Assembly (NCBI GenBank): GCA_016295145.1
Contig: JAEDLR010000006.1
Location: forward strand, 1-51,636
Direction of reading: 5' to 3'
DNA from: Oscillospiraceae bacterium
Lineage (GTDB): Bacteria > Bacillota > Clostridia > Oscillospirales > Ruminococcaceae
DNA: 51,636 nucleotides
Shown one piece after another: positions 23,801 through 32,032 of this stretch (the stretch's first letter is position 1; the number at the start of each line of letters is the position of its first letter). The translations under genes and the position numbers were made by a program. Under the pieces are notes generated by a model. It did not search any database. It was not told the origin of the DNA and was given only the letters and a program-made list of their open reading frames with translations.

Positions 23801-26705
23801 CAAAGCGGCAAGGTGCTGCAAAGGCATATGGCCCGATGTACGGCACATCGTTGGGCAGAACCAGACGGTACGGCCCCATGCAGCCGGTGAAAGCATTCAT
23901 ATCAATGATTTGCAGGCCCTTGGACATCACAATATGCCGCACTGTTTCCAGACCCGAAAAGGCTCTCGCACCGATACGGCGCAGACTCTTGGGCAGCACG
24001 ATGGTTTCAAGGATATGCTCCGGCTCATCGGCTCTGGTGTTGATGCCCTTTGCCATATCGGGCGCAATGATGGAGTAGCCGTCCGGAATCTGCAGCACAT
24101 GATTGCCTACCTGCAGTTTTTTCACCTTTTCGGCGGTGAGGACATCATCATACTGTTCCAGCAATTCGCCCACTGTCAGTACCTTGGGCTTGGAAAGAAA
24201 GCTCTTCTTGGGCCAGTGCAGCTTGATCTCTGGACGAAACATAAAGTATTCCGCAGCACGGCGTTCCGGAAACTCCTCGCAAAGATATACATCCGTCAGA
24301 CGGGAACAGCCGCTGAATGCATCCGGTTCTACCTCATTGAGAGAGTGGGGCAATTCGAGGGCAAGCAATCGCGGGCAATTCCAGAATGCCTGTGTTTCCA
24401 CGCGGCGCACACCCTCTGGGATCTCGAAACGCTCGCCCCCCTCTTTTTCACGGAACGAACGGAATGCGATCACCGTAAAGTCCTTCAGCATCAGACTGCG
24501 CTGCTTGGGGCCCTCCACGGGCTTTGAAATCTCATAAGTGAATACTTTATCATCCTTGCGGTATTTGCCGCGACGTACAGGGACAAAAGCGGAATCCAAC
24601 AAAACTTCATCGGTAGTCGCGTTTTCTTTGGGGCTGATGTGTTTCCCTGTCATTTCGGCAAAGCGTTGGCTGATATCTGCCTGTGTGGACGAGATCTCGC
24701 TGACCTTTTCCTGCACATCGGAGATCGCGCCGACTTTCTCCTGTACATCGGTGATGACGCCGACTTTCTGCTGGATATCGGCAATGGCATCTACCTTTTC
24801 CTGCACATCGGGAATGGCGCTGACCTTTTGCTGAATGTCGGAAATCGCATCCACCTTTTCTTGCACATCGGATATGACATCGACTTTCTGTTGAATATCG
24901 GAGATGGCGTCGATTTTTTGGCGCATTTCAGAAAGCTCGCTGACTTTTTCCTGCACATCGGAAATGGCACTCACCTTTTGCTGAATATCGGAAATGGCGT
25001 CAATTTTATCGCGCATATCGGAGATTGCGGAAACCTTCTGCTGCATATCGCCAATGGCATCGGGCTGAATGGCGTCCACACGGGCACGGATATCGTCAAT
25101 CTCACTCATTTTTTCTTGTATCTCGCTGATGGCACCCACACGCTCGTGAACCGTTTCCTGCATGGCTGCAATGGAAGCGACCTGCTCCTGCATTGCAGAA
25201 ATGGCAGCAACAGAATCCTGCATACCGGAAATCGAATCAAATTTTGCCTGAATTGCCGTCAGATTGGCGTTCAGCGCATCAATGGCATCGGCATTGAGCA
25301 CCGGCTGCTGTGCTGTCTGGGGATTCTGAGCAGAAAGTGCATCCAGTTTTTTCTGCATATCCGCAATGGTCTGCTCCATCCTGCGCACGGATTCGGCATC
25401 CTCTGCGGCTTTTTCCGATGCAGGAGCAGCTGTAATACCATCAACCGATGAAACGGTATTGCGTGAAGGCATCACGGGAGAAGTTGGTACTGCAATCTCT
25501 GCAATATCCTCCGGCTCTGCCAGAGATGCCACCGCGTCCTCTGCGGTCATCGTTGCAAATGTCGGCTTGGGGTCTTCTGCCGTGATCCACTGGATATCCG
25601 GAATCGTTGCTGTCTCACCAAAAACGCGCTTCATTTCAAGGGAATCGTGGATGATATGGGGCATACACAATGTGGTCAGTACATTGCAATTTCCCAGTGC
25701 CGATGTTTGGATACTCTCAGTGGTAGGGGGAATATAAAGCTGTTGCAGCGCAGTACAATTCCAGAAAGCACCGGTACCGATGGAATGCACAGAATCGGGC
25801 AGAACCATAGAACGCAGTGCGGTACAATCTGCAAAAGCACCAGCACCCACCTTTGTGATCTGTTCGGGAAGGGGCAGTGACACAAGGGAACTACAGCCGC
25901 CGAACACCTCATCCTCCAGTGCCTCCAGATGAGAGGGCAGACGGATTCCGGTCAGCGACTCACATTCGAAGAATGCAGCTGCACCGATACGCTTCACACT
26001 TTCGGGAATGGAAATTGTTTTGAGCTTTTTACAATGTGCAAATACTGCATTATCAATATGCGTTGTACCTTCGGCAAGCACAACCTCTTCCAGTGCGGGC
26101 AGATCGGCAAACACTTCGGGGGCGATCAGGCGCACGCCGGCATGAAGAACCACTTTGCGGACATTTTTGTTCGCCAGCGAGCGCAGCGCGTGAGACGCGA
26201 TGGCATAGTAGGTAGTAGGAATCTCCAGAACGCCATCCCTCACGGGGAGCATTCCGCCTGCACCAAAGAGCAGGATACCCGAAGTTTCTTCCATCAGTTG
26301 TGCCACGGTAACGGATTTTGCGGCAAACAGCAGCTTTTTGCCGAAATTCAGCGTAACGCTGGGCGTATGAAAGAATAATTCCATTGCAAGTTGTGGGGAG
26401 AAATCCTCAGGGAGAGACACGGCTTTCAGTGCGTTGCAATCATAGAATGCCCAAGGATCAAATTCCGTGCCGCTGCTTGCAATGTTGATGCGTTCCAGTC
26501 CACAGGCATTTTTAAAGCTTCGCATATAGAAAGCATGGGCATTTACCTTATGCATATATTCGTGAATGGTCAGTTCCTTGACCTGTGAAAAACCGGCGAG
26601 GGCACCCTCTCCAATGACGGTGATATCATTGGGCAGCTTCAGCTTTTCGGTATTGGTAAGGATGAGAGATTTTGCATTTTCTCTGGTCAGAATACGGTCT
26701 GGCAT
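20823..26705 (-). CDS. Giant leucine-rich-repeat (BspA-like LRR_5) protein with decad repeats and acidic linker
   Basis: ATG 26705 follows AAGGAGG; 1960 residues. Four blocks of BspA/LRR_5 repeats, each unit about 23 residues such as IPESVKRIGAAAFFECESLTGI, lie at about residues 1-345, 715-1060, 1080-1335 and 1745-1955. Between blocks 1 and 2, about residues 490-680, are roughly eighteen 10-residue units of the type AISDIQQKVD. Between blocks 3 and 4, about 1350-1740, is an acidic Asp/Glu/Ala/Thr linker with four copies of an A-x-x-LF motif. BspA-like proteins are usually on the cell surface, but no signal peptide, membrane helix or sorting motif is visible, so this one may work in the cytoplasm. 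Role unknown; the repeats suggest a protein-binding scaffold. Confidence 0.85.
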   Translation of the reverse strand: MPDRILTRENAKSLILTNTEKLKLPNDITVIGEGALAGFSQVKELTIHEYMHKVNAHAFYMRSFKNACGLERINIASSGTEFDPWAFYDCNALKAVSLPEDFSPQLAMELFFHTPSVTLNFGKKLLFAAKSVTVAQLMEETSGILLFGAGGMLPVRDGVLEIPTTYYAIASHALRSLANKNVRKVVLHAGVRLIAPEVFADLPALEEVVLAEGTTHIDNAVFAHCKKLKTISIPESVKRIGAAAFFECESLTGIRLPSHLEALEDEVFGGCSSLVSLPLPEQITKVGAGAFADCTALRSMVLPDSVHSIGTGAFWNCTALQQLYIPPTTESIQTSALGNCNVLTTLCMPHIIHDSLEMKRVFGETATIPDIQWITAEDPKPTFATMTAEDAVASLAEPEDIAEIAVPTSPVMPSRNTVSSVDGITAAPASEKAAEDAESVRRMEQTIADMQKKLDALSAQNPQTAQQPVLNADAIDALNANLTAIQAKFDSISGMQDSVAAISAMQEQVASIAAMQETVHERVGAISEIQEKMSEIDDIRARVDAIQPDAIGDMQQKVSAISDMRDKIDAISDIQQKVSAISDVQEKVSELSEMRQKIDAISDIQQKVDVISDVQEKVDAISDIQQKVSAIPDVQEKVDAIADIQQKVGVITDVQEKVGAISDVQEKVSEISSTQADISQRFAEMTGKHISPKENATTDEVLLDSAFVPVRRGKYRKDDKVFTYEISKPVEGPKQRSLMLKDFTVIAFRSFREKEGGERFEIPEGVRRVETQAFWNCPRLLALELPHSLNEVEPDAFSGCSRLTDVYLCEEFPERRAAEYFMFRPEIKLHWPKKSFLSKPKVLTVGELLEQYDDVLTAEKVKKLQVGNHVLQIPDGYSIIAPDMAKGINTRADEPEHILETIVLPKSLRRIGARAFSGLETVRHIVMSKGLQIIDMNAFTGCMGPYRLVLPNDVPYIGPYAFAAPCRFEQIRLPKHLTAIYENTFSNCDSLCSLRIPTSVQEIGDCALSGCTALTGLTLPKRFENDLRRILDGPVKSNIMWTEDMQDTFRNQPPAAFCDILEPSMEPLPSHRIFTKEAAAECSTFADRIALLRTRPYVGPLALSDMANQTKFEIPLGVVRLCSYAFGHNDRLLTLTIPRAIRTFEYASFYGLSMVRDVFLPDEFDRDSAAVLFMNYPQVLLNIGGSRAVRVRQVLHDCPWVLTANDISDFSVKDGVMTVPIGYMVIASYVYHGIAGMTHLHRLQLPPTARIIGYHAFAEQEHLEEVVCAEGLLAVEPHAFVNCHNLRRVVLPSTLRFLGSNPFMGCMRLETIVLPRSFADREEELRRDCPHLKIQWCEDFDDAARPSVVMDYSDIMQNARPAAAEMLTPYDEQDVPVHQAVDADYDAPIEASMLSEETLEQADESHMLDAATNAAPMLEDHTAKENTPDGASVADTAEEVISVSETETDSVVSSDAEDFEDITEPSAETMEDEAAPVAVASEEESVSSTESPVHQPVDTADDAFPDDPLSALADALFASMNATDQQNAAPDASDGDANAAPEMQADATYDEAVSADATNTDDVTLAEEPKHTADAESDAVTSVPDAIETVEDEAINAVAAILFQSDETGNASTVTDKQVNHTDAESIESAPHTVEITGDASVETVAANLFEDTSATDAVMDEAKEVKETQPDDTASDADLTGNATVAALAEALFAEPETGDATAAVDTAPSNAADNVTAAEPPAQIPADGRLTAKECRRIYKGEAEWIMPDGYREIRAGACAALEDLRVVSVSETVERIASGAFADCTALQIVVLPLSLQSIEDDAFEGCDAIAAVTAPETMQEQILAAFGDNVTYTWTKEPPKIIGDGRFTAKIRNAMYHGEEELVIPEGYLEIRAGACAGLEELKTVILPKTLTRIASGAFADCTALESVTISASVTELADDAFEGCLALSHVIAPVHLESVIRTNFPNVMIELTENE
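21598..22190 (-). repeat. Four copies of an A-x-x-LF motif in the acidic linker
   Basis: In reading order the cores are SALADALF (22122-22190), NAVAAILF (21870-21936), ETVAANLF (21729-21797) and AALAEALF (21598-21662). Each is preceded by Asp or Gly and followed by acidic and Thr residues, with Asp/Glu-rich sequence between. This is a spaced short-motif repeat inside an otherwise disordered-looking region. Confidence 0.7.
24670..25240 (-). repeat. Tandem 30-bp coding repeats (10-residue units)
   Basis: About eighteen consecutive 30-base units encode variants of AISDIQQKVD; the middle dozen are the most alike. Hydrophobic residues fall at positions 2, 5 and 9 of each unit. The repeat is in frame throughout and lies inside the large LRR gene. 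Confidence 0.9.
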
Positions 26706-26794
26706 GATGAAGACCTCCTTATCTTACAATGATGATCGGCTACATCAAAGATACGATATGTATAAAAATTGCTGATCAGGAGCCAATCTATCAT

Positions 26795-26823
26795 ATTATA
26801 CCATTTTTAATAATGATTTGCAA
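26795..26823 (-). promoter_or_regulatory. Promoter of the giant LRR gene
   Basis: Minus strand TTGCAA (26823-26818), 17-base spacer, TATAAT (26800-26795), about 90 bases before the start codon. Confidence 0.8.
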
Positions 26824-26863
26824 GGGGTATTTGTGATTTTCTCCAAGTTTTTTTGCTGCATTG

Positions 26864-26901
26864 AAAAAATCTCCGCAGACAGCTACAAGCTCTGCGGAGA
26901 T
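26864..26901 (-). terminator. Terminator of the dockerin-Cthe_2159-like gene
   Basis: ATCTCCGCAGA (26869-26879) pairs with TCTGCGGAGAT (26891-26901); the minus strand then runs into six T. Confidence 0.9.
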
Positions 26902-26921
26902 TCGTATCAACCATATTCAGG

Positions 26922-28283
26922 TCATGGGGTTATGCCTGCAATGATGCTCAGCAGCATGGTGACATCGGCGGAATCGGTAACGCCGTCGCCGCTGATATCC
27001 ATGCGAGTGTAGCCTGCTTCGGGGATCTCCAGTGACAGATCTTCGGCAATGAACCGTCCCATCAGGATCACATCATTGATTTTCACATAGCCGTCGCAGT
27101 TCACATCGCCCATTTTTCCATCGTCTCCAATCGTGGGAGTAAACACAATGCCGGAAGATGCTACGGCATCAAATGCAGTCAGCGAATCGGTCATGGTAAA
27201 GTTGATATCAGTCGCTTCGGCACCGTAAGTCAGATACACATCGTCCATGGTGACGGCATACATTCCGTCAGCGGTCATCGCCGGTGCAGAGATCAGCATA
27301 TAGGAGAATTTCTTATCAGGCTTCATGGAAAGCAGCATGATGTCCGCATCCACGACACCTGCATCATACACATTGACGGTCTGGTCTTTGAGCTGTTCCG
27401 CTGCAAAGTTCAGCATCATAACAGGCTGCGTTGCATTGATGGCAGCCGGCTGAAAATCGGTTGCGGTTGCCAGAACCCTGCCGCCGGTAATGGTAACTGC
27501 TGCGGTAGCACAGGTCAGACCGCGGTCACCGTTGGCAAGCAGTTCGCCGCCGCTGATGGTCAGAGAGGTTTCGCCCTGCACAGCATCGTTGCCTGCTTTG
27601 ATTTCATGGACACCACCTGTGATGAGCACATCCCCTTTGGTAGATTTGATACCGTCGCCCTCGGAATTGATATTGAGGGAACCGCCGTTTACTTCCACAG
27701 AAGTTTTCCCGCGCAGTGCATCGGCAAAAGCGGTATCTACGCGAATATCACCGCCGTTGATCTTCAAATCGTTATTGCAATGCACGCCCTGCTGTGTGGC
27801 AGCGGTAATGGTCAGTGCGCCCTCGCCTTTGATGGTCATGTCATCCTTGGCATAAATCACAGCAGTAGTTTCGGTGTAAGTTGCACCGTCATAGAGGAAA
27901 TTCTCGGTGCCTGCAACCAGATTCAGCGAGGTGTTTTCTGCATTGACCACATAGATTGCAGCATCGGTTGCGCCTGTGATACTTGCACCGTTGAGATACA
28001 GCTTTACAGTTTCAGGATCTGCAACCTCATCAGGTACAGCAACCCGGATCTGACCTGCGTTGAGCGTACCGCTGATCTCATAGGAACCGGAAGCAGTAAT
28101 TGTGGCAATGCTGCCCTCTACAGTGACATTTTCACCTTCGGCAATCACGGTATCACCGTTTAAGGTGATCACAGCCGTCATTTCCACGCCGTCCACCGCA
28201 GCGGTAACAGGCAATATCGGAGCAGCGACGCAAAGCAATCCCAGAGATGTTGCCGCAGCACATACTTTACGGATAATTCTCAT
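26922..28283 (-). CDS. Secreted carbohydrate-binding (Cthe_2159-like) protein with C-terminal dockerin
   Basis: ATG 28283 follows AAAGGA with a 9-base spacer; 453 residues. A signal peptide (MRIIRKVCAAATSLGLLCVA) leads into a long beta-solenoid-like region with short repeated strands: GSYEISGTLNAGQIRV, ITGATDAAIYV, ALTITAATQQGVHCN, DALRGKTSVEVNGGSLNI, GDGIKSTKGDVLI. This is the pattern of the Cthe_2159/DUF4353 family, whose founding member binds acidic plant polysaccharides. The last about 70 residues are a dockerin with loops DVNCDGYVKIND and DISGDGVTDSAD. The likely role is a non-catalytic or pectin-directed cellulosome part. Confidence 0.85.
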   Translation of the reverse strand: MRIIRKVCAAATSLGLLCVAAPILPVTAAVDGVEMTAVITLNGDTVIAEGENVTVEGSIATITASGSYEISGTLNAGQIRVAVPDEVADPETVKLYLNGASITGATDAAIYVVNAENTSLNLVAGTENFLYDGATYTETTAVIYAKDDMTIKGEGALTITAATQQGVHCNNDLKINGGDIRVDTAFADALRGKTSVEVNGGSLNINSEGDGIKSTKGDVLITGGVHEIKAGNDAVQGETSLTISGGELLANGDRGLTCATAAVTITGGRVLATATDFQPAAINATQPVMMLNFAAEQLKDQTVNVYDAGVVDADIMLLSMKPDKKFSYMLISAPAMTADGMYAVTMDDVYLTYGAEATDINFTMTDSLTAFDAVASSGIVFTPTIGDDGKMGDVNCDGYVKINDVILMGRFIAEDLSLEIPEAGYTRMDISGDGVTDSADVTMLLSIIAGITP

Positions 28284-28349
28284 AACAACAAATCCTTTCT
28301 GAAATAAAAATTCGTACTTTGCCATTCTCTGAAAGCATCCCACAAATTT

Positions 28350-28378
28350 ATACTATCACGGTTTTCGGGAAAAGTCAA
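28350..28378 (-). promoter_or_regulatory. Promoter of the dockerin-Cthe_2159-like gene
   Basis: Minus strand TTGACT (28378-28373), 17-base spacer, TAGTAT (28355-28350). Confidence 0.6.
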
Positions 28379-28416
28379 GAAGAATCGGAACATTAAAGGA
28401 AATTTCAGCTTTCTGC

Positions 28417-30585
28417 TTAGCAGAGATTCTCCTGAGAAACGCCGCGAATGGTCAGGGCTATGCGCTTACGCTTGACATCTACATCCAAAACCTGCACACG
28501 CACGATCTGCCCGACTTTCACCGCATCCAGCGGATGATTGACTTTGCGTTCTGCAATCCGCGAGATATGCACCAAACCGTCCTCATGGACGCCGATATCG
28601 ACAAAGGCACCAAAATCAACGATATTACGAACTGTACCAACAAATTCCATGCCGGGTTTCAGATTCTCGATCGTCATGACATCACCGCTGCGCATAAGAG
28701 GCGGCGGTAATTCATCACGAAGATCACGACCTGGCTTTTGCAACTCCGTGACGATGTCCTGCAAGGTCGGCACACCGATGCCAAGTTGCTCACTCAGTGC
28801 TTCCCAGCCCTTTTCTTCCACGATTGCAGACAGTCGCGAAATATCGTTACCTACATCTTTCAGCGTATAGCCGCAGGCATTGAGCAATGCTTCGGCTGCC
28901 TTGTAGCTTTCGGGGTGGACTGCGGTGTTATCCAGAGGGTTTTTGCCGTTGCGCACGCGCAGAAAACCTGCGGACAATTCATATGCTTTTGCGCCAAGTT
29001 TCGGTACTTTCAGCAATGCACGACGATTGACAAATGCGCCGTGTTCCTCACGATATGCCACTATGTTTTTGGCGATGCCGCTATGGATACCCGACACATA
29101 AGAAAGCAGACTGTGGGAGGCAGTATTCACATCCACACCTACGGCATTGACGCAATCCTCTACCACACCGTCCAGTGATTCGCTTAACCGCGCAGGGGGC
29201 ATATCATGCTGATACTCGCCCACGCCAATGGCTTTCGGCTCGATTTTTACCAGTTCCGCAAGCGGATCCTGCAATCTTCTCGCAATGGAAACCGCGCTGC
29301 GCAGGGACACATCATAATCAGGGAACTCCTCTGCGGCAAGCTTGGATGCAGAATACACTGACGCACCTGCCTCACTGACCACCATATAGGATATCTTCCG
29401 CTCAGGCAGGCTGCGCAGAATTTCTGCAACACAGGCTTCGGATTCCCGGGAGGCGGTACCGTTGCCGATGGCAATCATTGCGACATTGTGATCGACAATG
29501 AGTTTTTTCAGCTTGCGCTTGGAATCCGCAATACGGTCAGCAGAGGATGCTGTGATGTAAACAACATCTGTAGCGAGCACTTTGCCGGTGGGATCTACAA
29601 TGGCAACCTTGCACCCTGTGCGGAAACCGGGATCCAGCCCCAGCGTGATGGCACCGCGCATGGGCGGCTGCAACAGCAGTTGCCGCAGATTGGAAGAAAA
29701 CACAGTGATCGCCTGCTCGCAGGCACTATCTGTCAGATCGTTGCGCACTTCCCGTTGCACAGCAGGCAGAAGATGCTTTTTGTAAGCCTCCAGACAGGCC
29801 TGCCGGACAATTTCCCCGCAGGGGTTGTTGTTCTTCACATAACTTTTACTGACGATATTCTCGCCCATCTCATCGGGCAGTTGCAGCGAAACCTTCAGAA
29901 ACTCTTCCTTTTCTCCGCGGTTAATTGCCAGAATCCGGTGCTTTGCGGCGCGCTCAATGAGTTCGCTGTAATCATAATAATTGCGGTAAACGCTGTCGGT
30001 ATCCGGATCGACAGCCTTTACGATGATTGAGCCGCGCAATTTCATCAGATTACGCAAACGCTTACGCAACGAACCGTCATCGGAGATCATCTCAATGAGA
30101 ATATCGGTTGCGCCTGCAAGAGCAGCTTCGGCATCGGGTACTTCGTTTTCATCAGAGACATATTTTGCTGCTTCAGCCTGCACATCATGATGGGACTGCT
30201 CCATGATCCACAACGCAAGTGGTTCTAATCCCCTTGCCTTTGCCACAGATGCCTTGGTTTTTCGCTTTTGCTTATACGGTCGGTAGAGATCCTCGACTTC
30301 CACCAGCGTTTTGGAAGCATCAATTGCAGCGGAAAGTGCATCGGTCAGCTTTTCCTGTGCAGCAATGGCTGACTTCACTTCCTCTTTGCGGCTTTCCAGA
30401 TTCCGCAGATAATGAAGCCGCTCGGAGATCCCGTGCAAGGTCTGGTCATCCAAAGAGCCTGTGCGCTCTTTACGGTAACGTGCAATAAACGGAATGGTAC
30501 AGCCCTCGTCCATCAGCGTGACGGCGTTTTCAATCTGTTCGGGGCGCAGTCGGAATTCCTGCGCAAGTACGGCGATGATATCCAT
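28417..30585 (-). CDS. tex: Tex family RNA-binding protein
   Basis: ATG 30585 lies behind AAAAGGAG; 722 residues, the typical length. The N-terminal helical region (TIPFIARYRKERTGSLDDQ), the YqgF/RuvC-like domain (ITLGLDPGFRTGCKVAIVDPTGKV), helix-hairpin-helix motifs (VDVNTASHSLLSYVSGI, GAFVNRRALLKVPKLG) and a C-terminal S1 domain (GMEFVGTVRNIVDFGAFVDI) are all present in order. Tex binds nucleic acid and affects transcription and toxin or stress gene expression in several bacteria; its exact biochemical role is unclear. It is a single-gene unit. Confidence 0.96.
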   Translation of the reverse strand: MDIIAVLAQEFRLRPEQIENAVTLMDEGCTIPFIARYRKERTGSLDDQTLHGISERLHYLRNLESRKEEVKSAIAAQEKLTDALSAAIDASKTLVEVEDLYRPYKQKRKTKASVAKARGLEPLALWIMEQSHHDVQAEAAKYVSDENEVPDAEAALAGATDILIEMISDDGSLRKRLRNLMKLRGSIIVKAVDPDTDSVYRNYYDYSELIERAAKHRILAINRGEKEEFLKVSLQLPDEMGENIVSKSYVKNNNPCGEIVRQACLEAYKKHLLPAVQREVRNDLTDSACEQAITVFSSNLRQLLLQPPMRGAITLGLDPGFRTGCKVAIVDPTGKVLATDVVYITASSADRIADSKRKLKKLIVDHNVAMIAIGNGTASRESEACVAEILRSLPERKISYMVVSEAGASVYSASKLAAEEFPDYDVSLRSAVSIARRLQDPLAELVKIEPKAIGVGEYQHDMPPARLSESLDGVVEDCVNAVGVDVNTASHSLLSYVSGIHSGIAKNIVAYREEHGAFVNRRALLKVPKLGAKAYELSAGFLRVRNGKNPLDNTAVHPESYKAAEALLNACGYTLKDVGNDISRLSAIVEEKGWEALSEQLGIGVPTLQDIVTELQKPGRDLRDELPPPLMRSGDVMTIENLKPGMEFVGTVRNIVDFGAFVDIGVHEDGLVHISRIAERKVNHPLDAVKVGQIVRVQVLDVDVKRKRIALTIRGVSQENLC

Positions 30586-30631
30586 AGTTGCGATACTCCT
30601 TTTTTCGGGTGAAATATATGCTTACCGCACT

Positions 30632-30660
30632 ATCATACCAGAATTTTCCGGTTTTGTCAC
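30632..30660 (-). promoter_or_regulatory. Promoter of tex
   Basis: Minus strand GTGACA (30660-30655), 17-base spacer, TATGAT (30637-30632), about 45 bases before the start. Confidence 0.7.
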
Positions 30661-30766
30661 CCCCGGCACCTTTCGAAAACGACACAATCTGAAAAATTTG
30701 TGAAAATCTACAACAACTTCTATGCCAAAATGCACTGAAAACCGATTTTTGAAAAATTTTTCTGTG

Positions 30767-30792
30767 AAATTGCAAAAAAACACTTGCAATTT
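30767..30792. repeat. Perfect inverted repeat over the -35 box of the ligase promoter
   Basis: AAATTGCAA (30767-30775) and TTGCAATTT (30784-30792) are perfect 9-bp arms with an 8-base spacer. The right arm contains the TTGCAA -35 box, so a bound protein would block polymerase. Confidence 0.6.
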
Positions 30793-30812
30793 TTTGTGAA
30801 GTATGCTAAAAT
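30784..30812 (+). promoter_or_regulatory. Promoter of the ligase-DUF1934-argS unit
   Basis: TTGCAA (30784-30789), 17-base spacer, TAAAAT (30807-30812). The predicted leader is about 185 bases. Confidence 0.7.
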
Positions 30813-31005
30813 TACTCTGTCATGCGTTGAACCGTTTCGTTTCGATTCTTCGCCTGGCACTGCGATTTTTCGCTGATTTCAGTGATACTCCCCTACTTTT
30901 TCAGAAAAATGCACAAACGACGGACAAGTCGTCTGCATCGGGCTGATTGCAAGGGAGACACCTGTTCGGGAAAGGAGTGGCAGCGTTTCGCTGCCGACAG
31001 GCATT
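30813..31005 (+). promoter_or_regulatory. Long leader of the ligase gene with a hairpin between ribosome site and start
   Basis: The 420 bases between tex and the ligase hold two divergent promoters and this leader; no gene is seen. AAAGGAG (30971-30977) is 28 bases from the ATG at 31006, too far to work directly. A 7-bp hairpin GGCAGCG-TTT-CGCTGCC (30979-30995) lies between, and folding it would cut the spacing to about 11 bases. Enclosing bases CCTGT and ACAGG can pair too, and ACGAC/GTCGT at 30917-30932 forms a small stem upstream. Confidence 0.5.
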
Positions 31006-32031
31006 ATGGCAAGAATCAAGGTACTTGTTTTATTCGGAGGCATGACTGCAAACGAATACAGGCAGTCACTGATCGCTGCTGCCGATGTCCTGAAGGCGAT
31101 TCCCGAAGATAAATATGAAGTGATCCCTTTGGGACGCAACGCCCGCGGCAGATGGCTTTACTTCCAGGGCAGCTATGCCGAGATTGCAGACGGTTCCTGG
31201 GAACGTAATCCAGATTGCATCCCTACGGTGCTTTCTCCCGATGCTGCCCATCATGGGATTCTCATCACCGATGACGAGGGGTTTACCCACAAGCAGGTTG
31301 ATGTGGTGTTCTCGCTGATGTCTGACCGTAGCGGAGAGGATGGCTCTGTACAGGGCTTGTGCGAGCTGACAGGAATCCCCTATGTGGGCAACAATGTGTT
31401 GAGCTCCGCCATTGCGCACAATAAGAAAATCGCCAACACACTGCTGAATGCTGCAGGTATTGCTACCCCGAAATGGGTTGCCGTTTCACAGCGCAATTTA
31501 AGCCGTCTGGACCGTGAGTGCGAAAGCATTGAACAGATGCTTGGCTACCCTGTGTTTGTAAAGCCTGCCTGCGTGGATTCCGCTTTCGGTGAGAATGCCG
31601 CACATTATCGTGAAGAACTGCTGACCGCTATGAAGCGCGCATTCACAAAGGATTGCACGATTCTTGTGGAGCAGTTTGTTGTAGGCAAAGAACTCTGCGT
31701 GGGCATTTTCGGATATGATATGCCCTTTGCTACCTTTGTCGGAGAAAAGAAAGACGGTTCGGTGATCGTGCCTGCTGATCTGGATGCGCTGCTTGCCGAT
31801 ACCGTGCGCGACCTTGCCCTGAAAGCTTTTGTTACCTTGGAATGTCGCGGTCTTGCGCTGGTGGACTTCCATTTTACGGAAAGCGGTGAAATCCTGGTGG
31901 ATGAAGTCAACACGGCACCGAGCCTTTCTGCAAATGCGGCATATCCCCTTCTGATGGAAGATCTGGGGATGCACTACGGCTATCTGCTGGATAAACTCAT
32001 TCAGCAAGCCATTGAACACGCAGGGTGCTGA
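31006..32031 (+). CDS. D-alanine-D-alanine ligase family protein (atypical, with Van-like features)
   Basis: The only in-frame ATG is at 31006; 341 residues. The ATP-grasp fold is clear: VLFGGM at the start, NKKIANTLLNAAGIATPKW, YPVFVKPACVDSAF, ILVEQFVVGKELCVGIFG, and DEVNTAPS (residues 299-306). These ligases make the D-Ala-D-Ala, D-Ala-D-Lac or D-Ala-D-Ser ending of peptidoglycan stems. Departures are notable: the usual SxEHEVS after the first GG is TANEYRQS, the usual GSSVGV loop is DSAFGEN, and the omega-loop region has no KYY-type tyrosine but reads GEKKDGSVIVPADL with CRGLALVDF following, as in VanA-like ligases. The family is sure, the product is not. DUF1934 and argS follow. Confidence 0.85.
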   Translation: MARIKVLVLFGGMTANEYRQSLIAAADVLKAIPEDKYEVIPLGRNARGRWLYFQGSYAEIADGSWERNPDCIPTVLSPDAAHHGILITDDEGFTHKQVDVVFSLMSDRSGEDGSVQGLCELTGIPYVGNNVLSSAIAHNKKIANTLLNAAGIATPKWVAVSQRNLSRLDRECESIEQMLGYPVFVKPACVDSAFGENAAHYREELLTAMKRAFTKDCTILVEQFVVGKELCVGIFGYDMPFATFVGEKKDGSVIVPADLDALLADTVRDLALKAFVTLECRGLALVDFHFTESGEILVDEVNTAPSLSANAAYPLLMEDLGMHYGYLLDKLIQQAIEHAGC

Positions 32032-32032
32032 C

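Noticed and set aside
24670..25240. Regular 30-bp repeats that could suggest a CRISPR array
   Set aside because: The units are contiguous with no unique spacers, vary codon by codon in frame, and lie inside a coding sequence; no cas genes are present.
24639..25451. A long plus-strand frame with repeats such as LFLHIGNGADLLLN
   Set aside because: It is the mirror of the 30-bp tandem repeats of the LRR gene; the repeats make any frame look ordered. No ribosome site.
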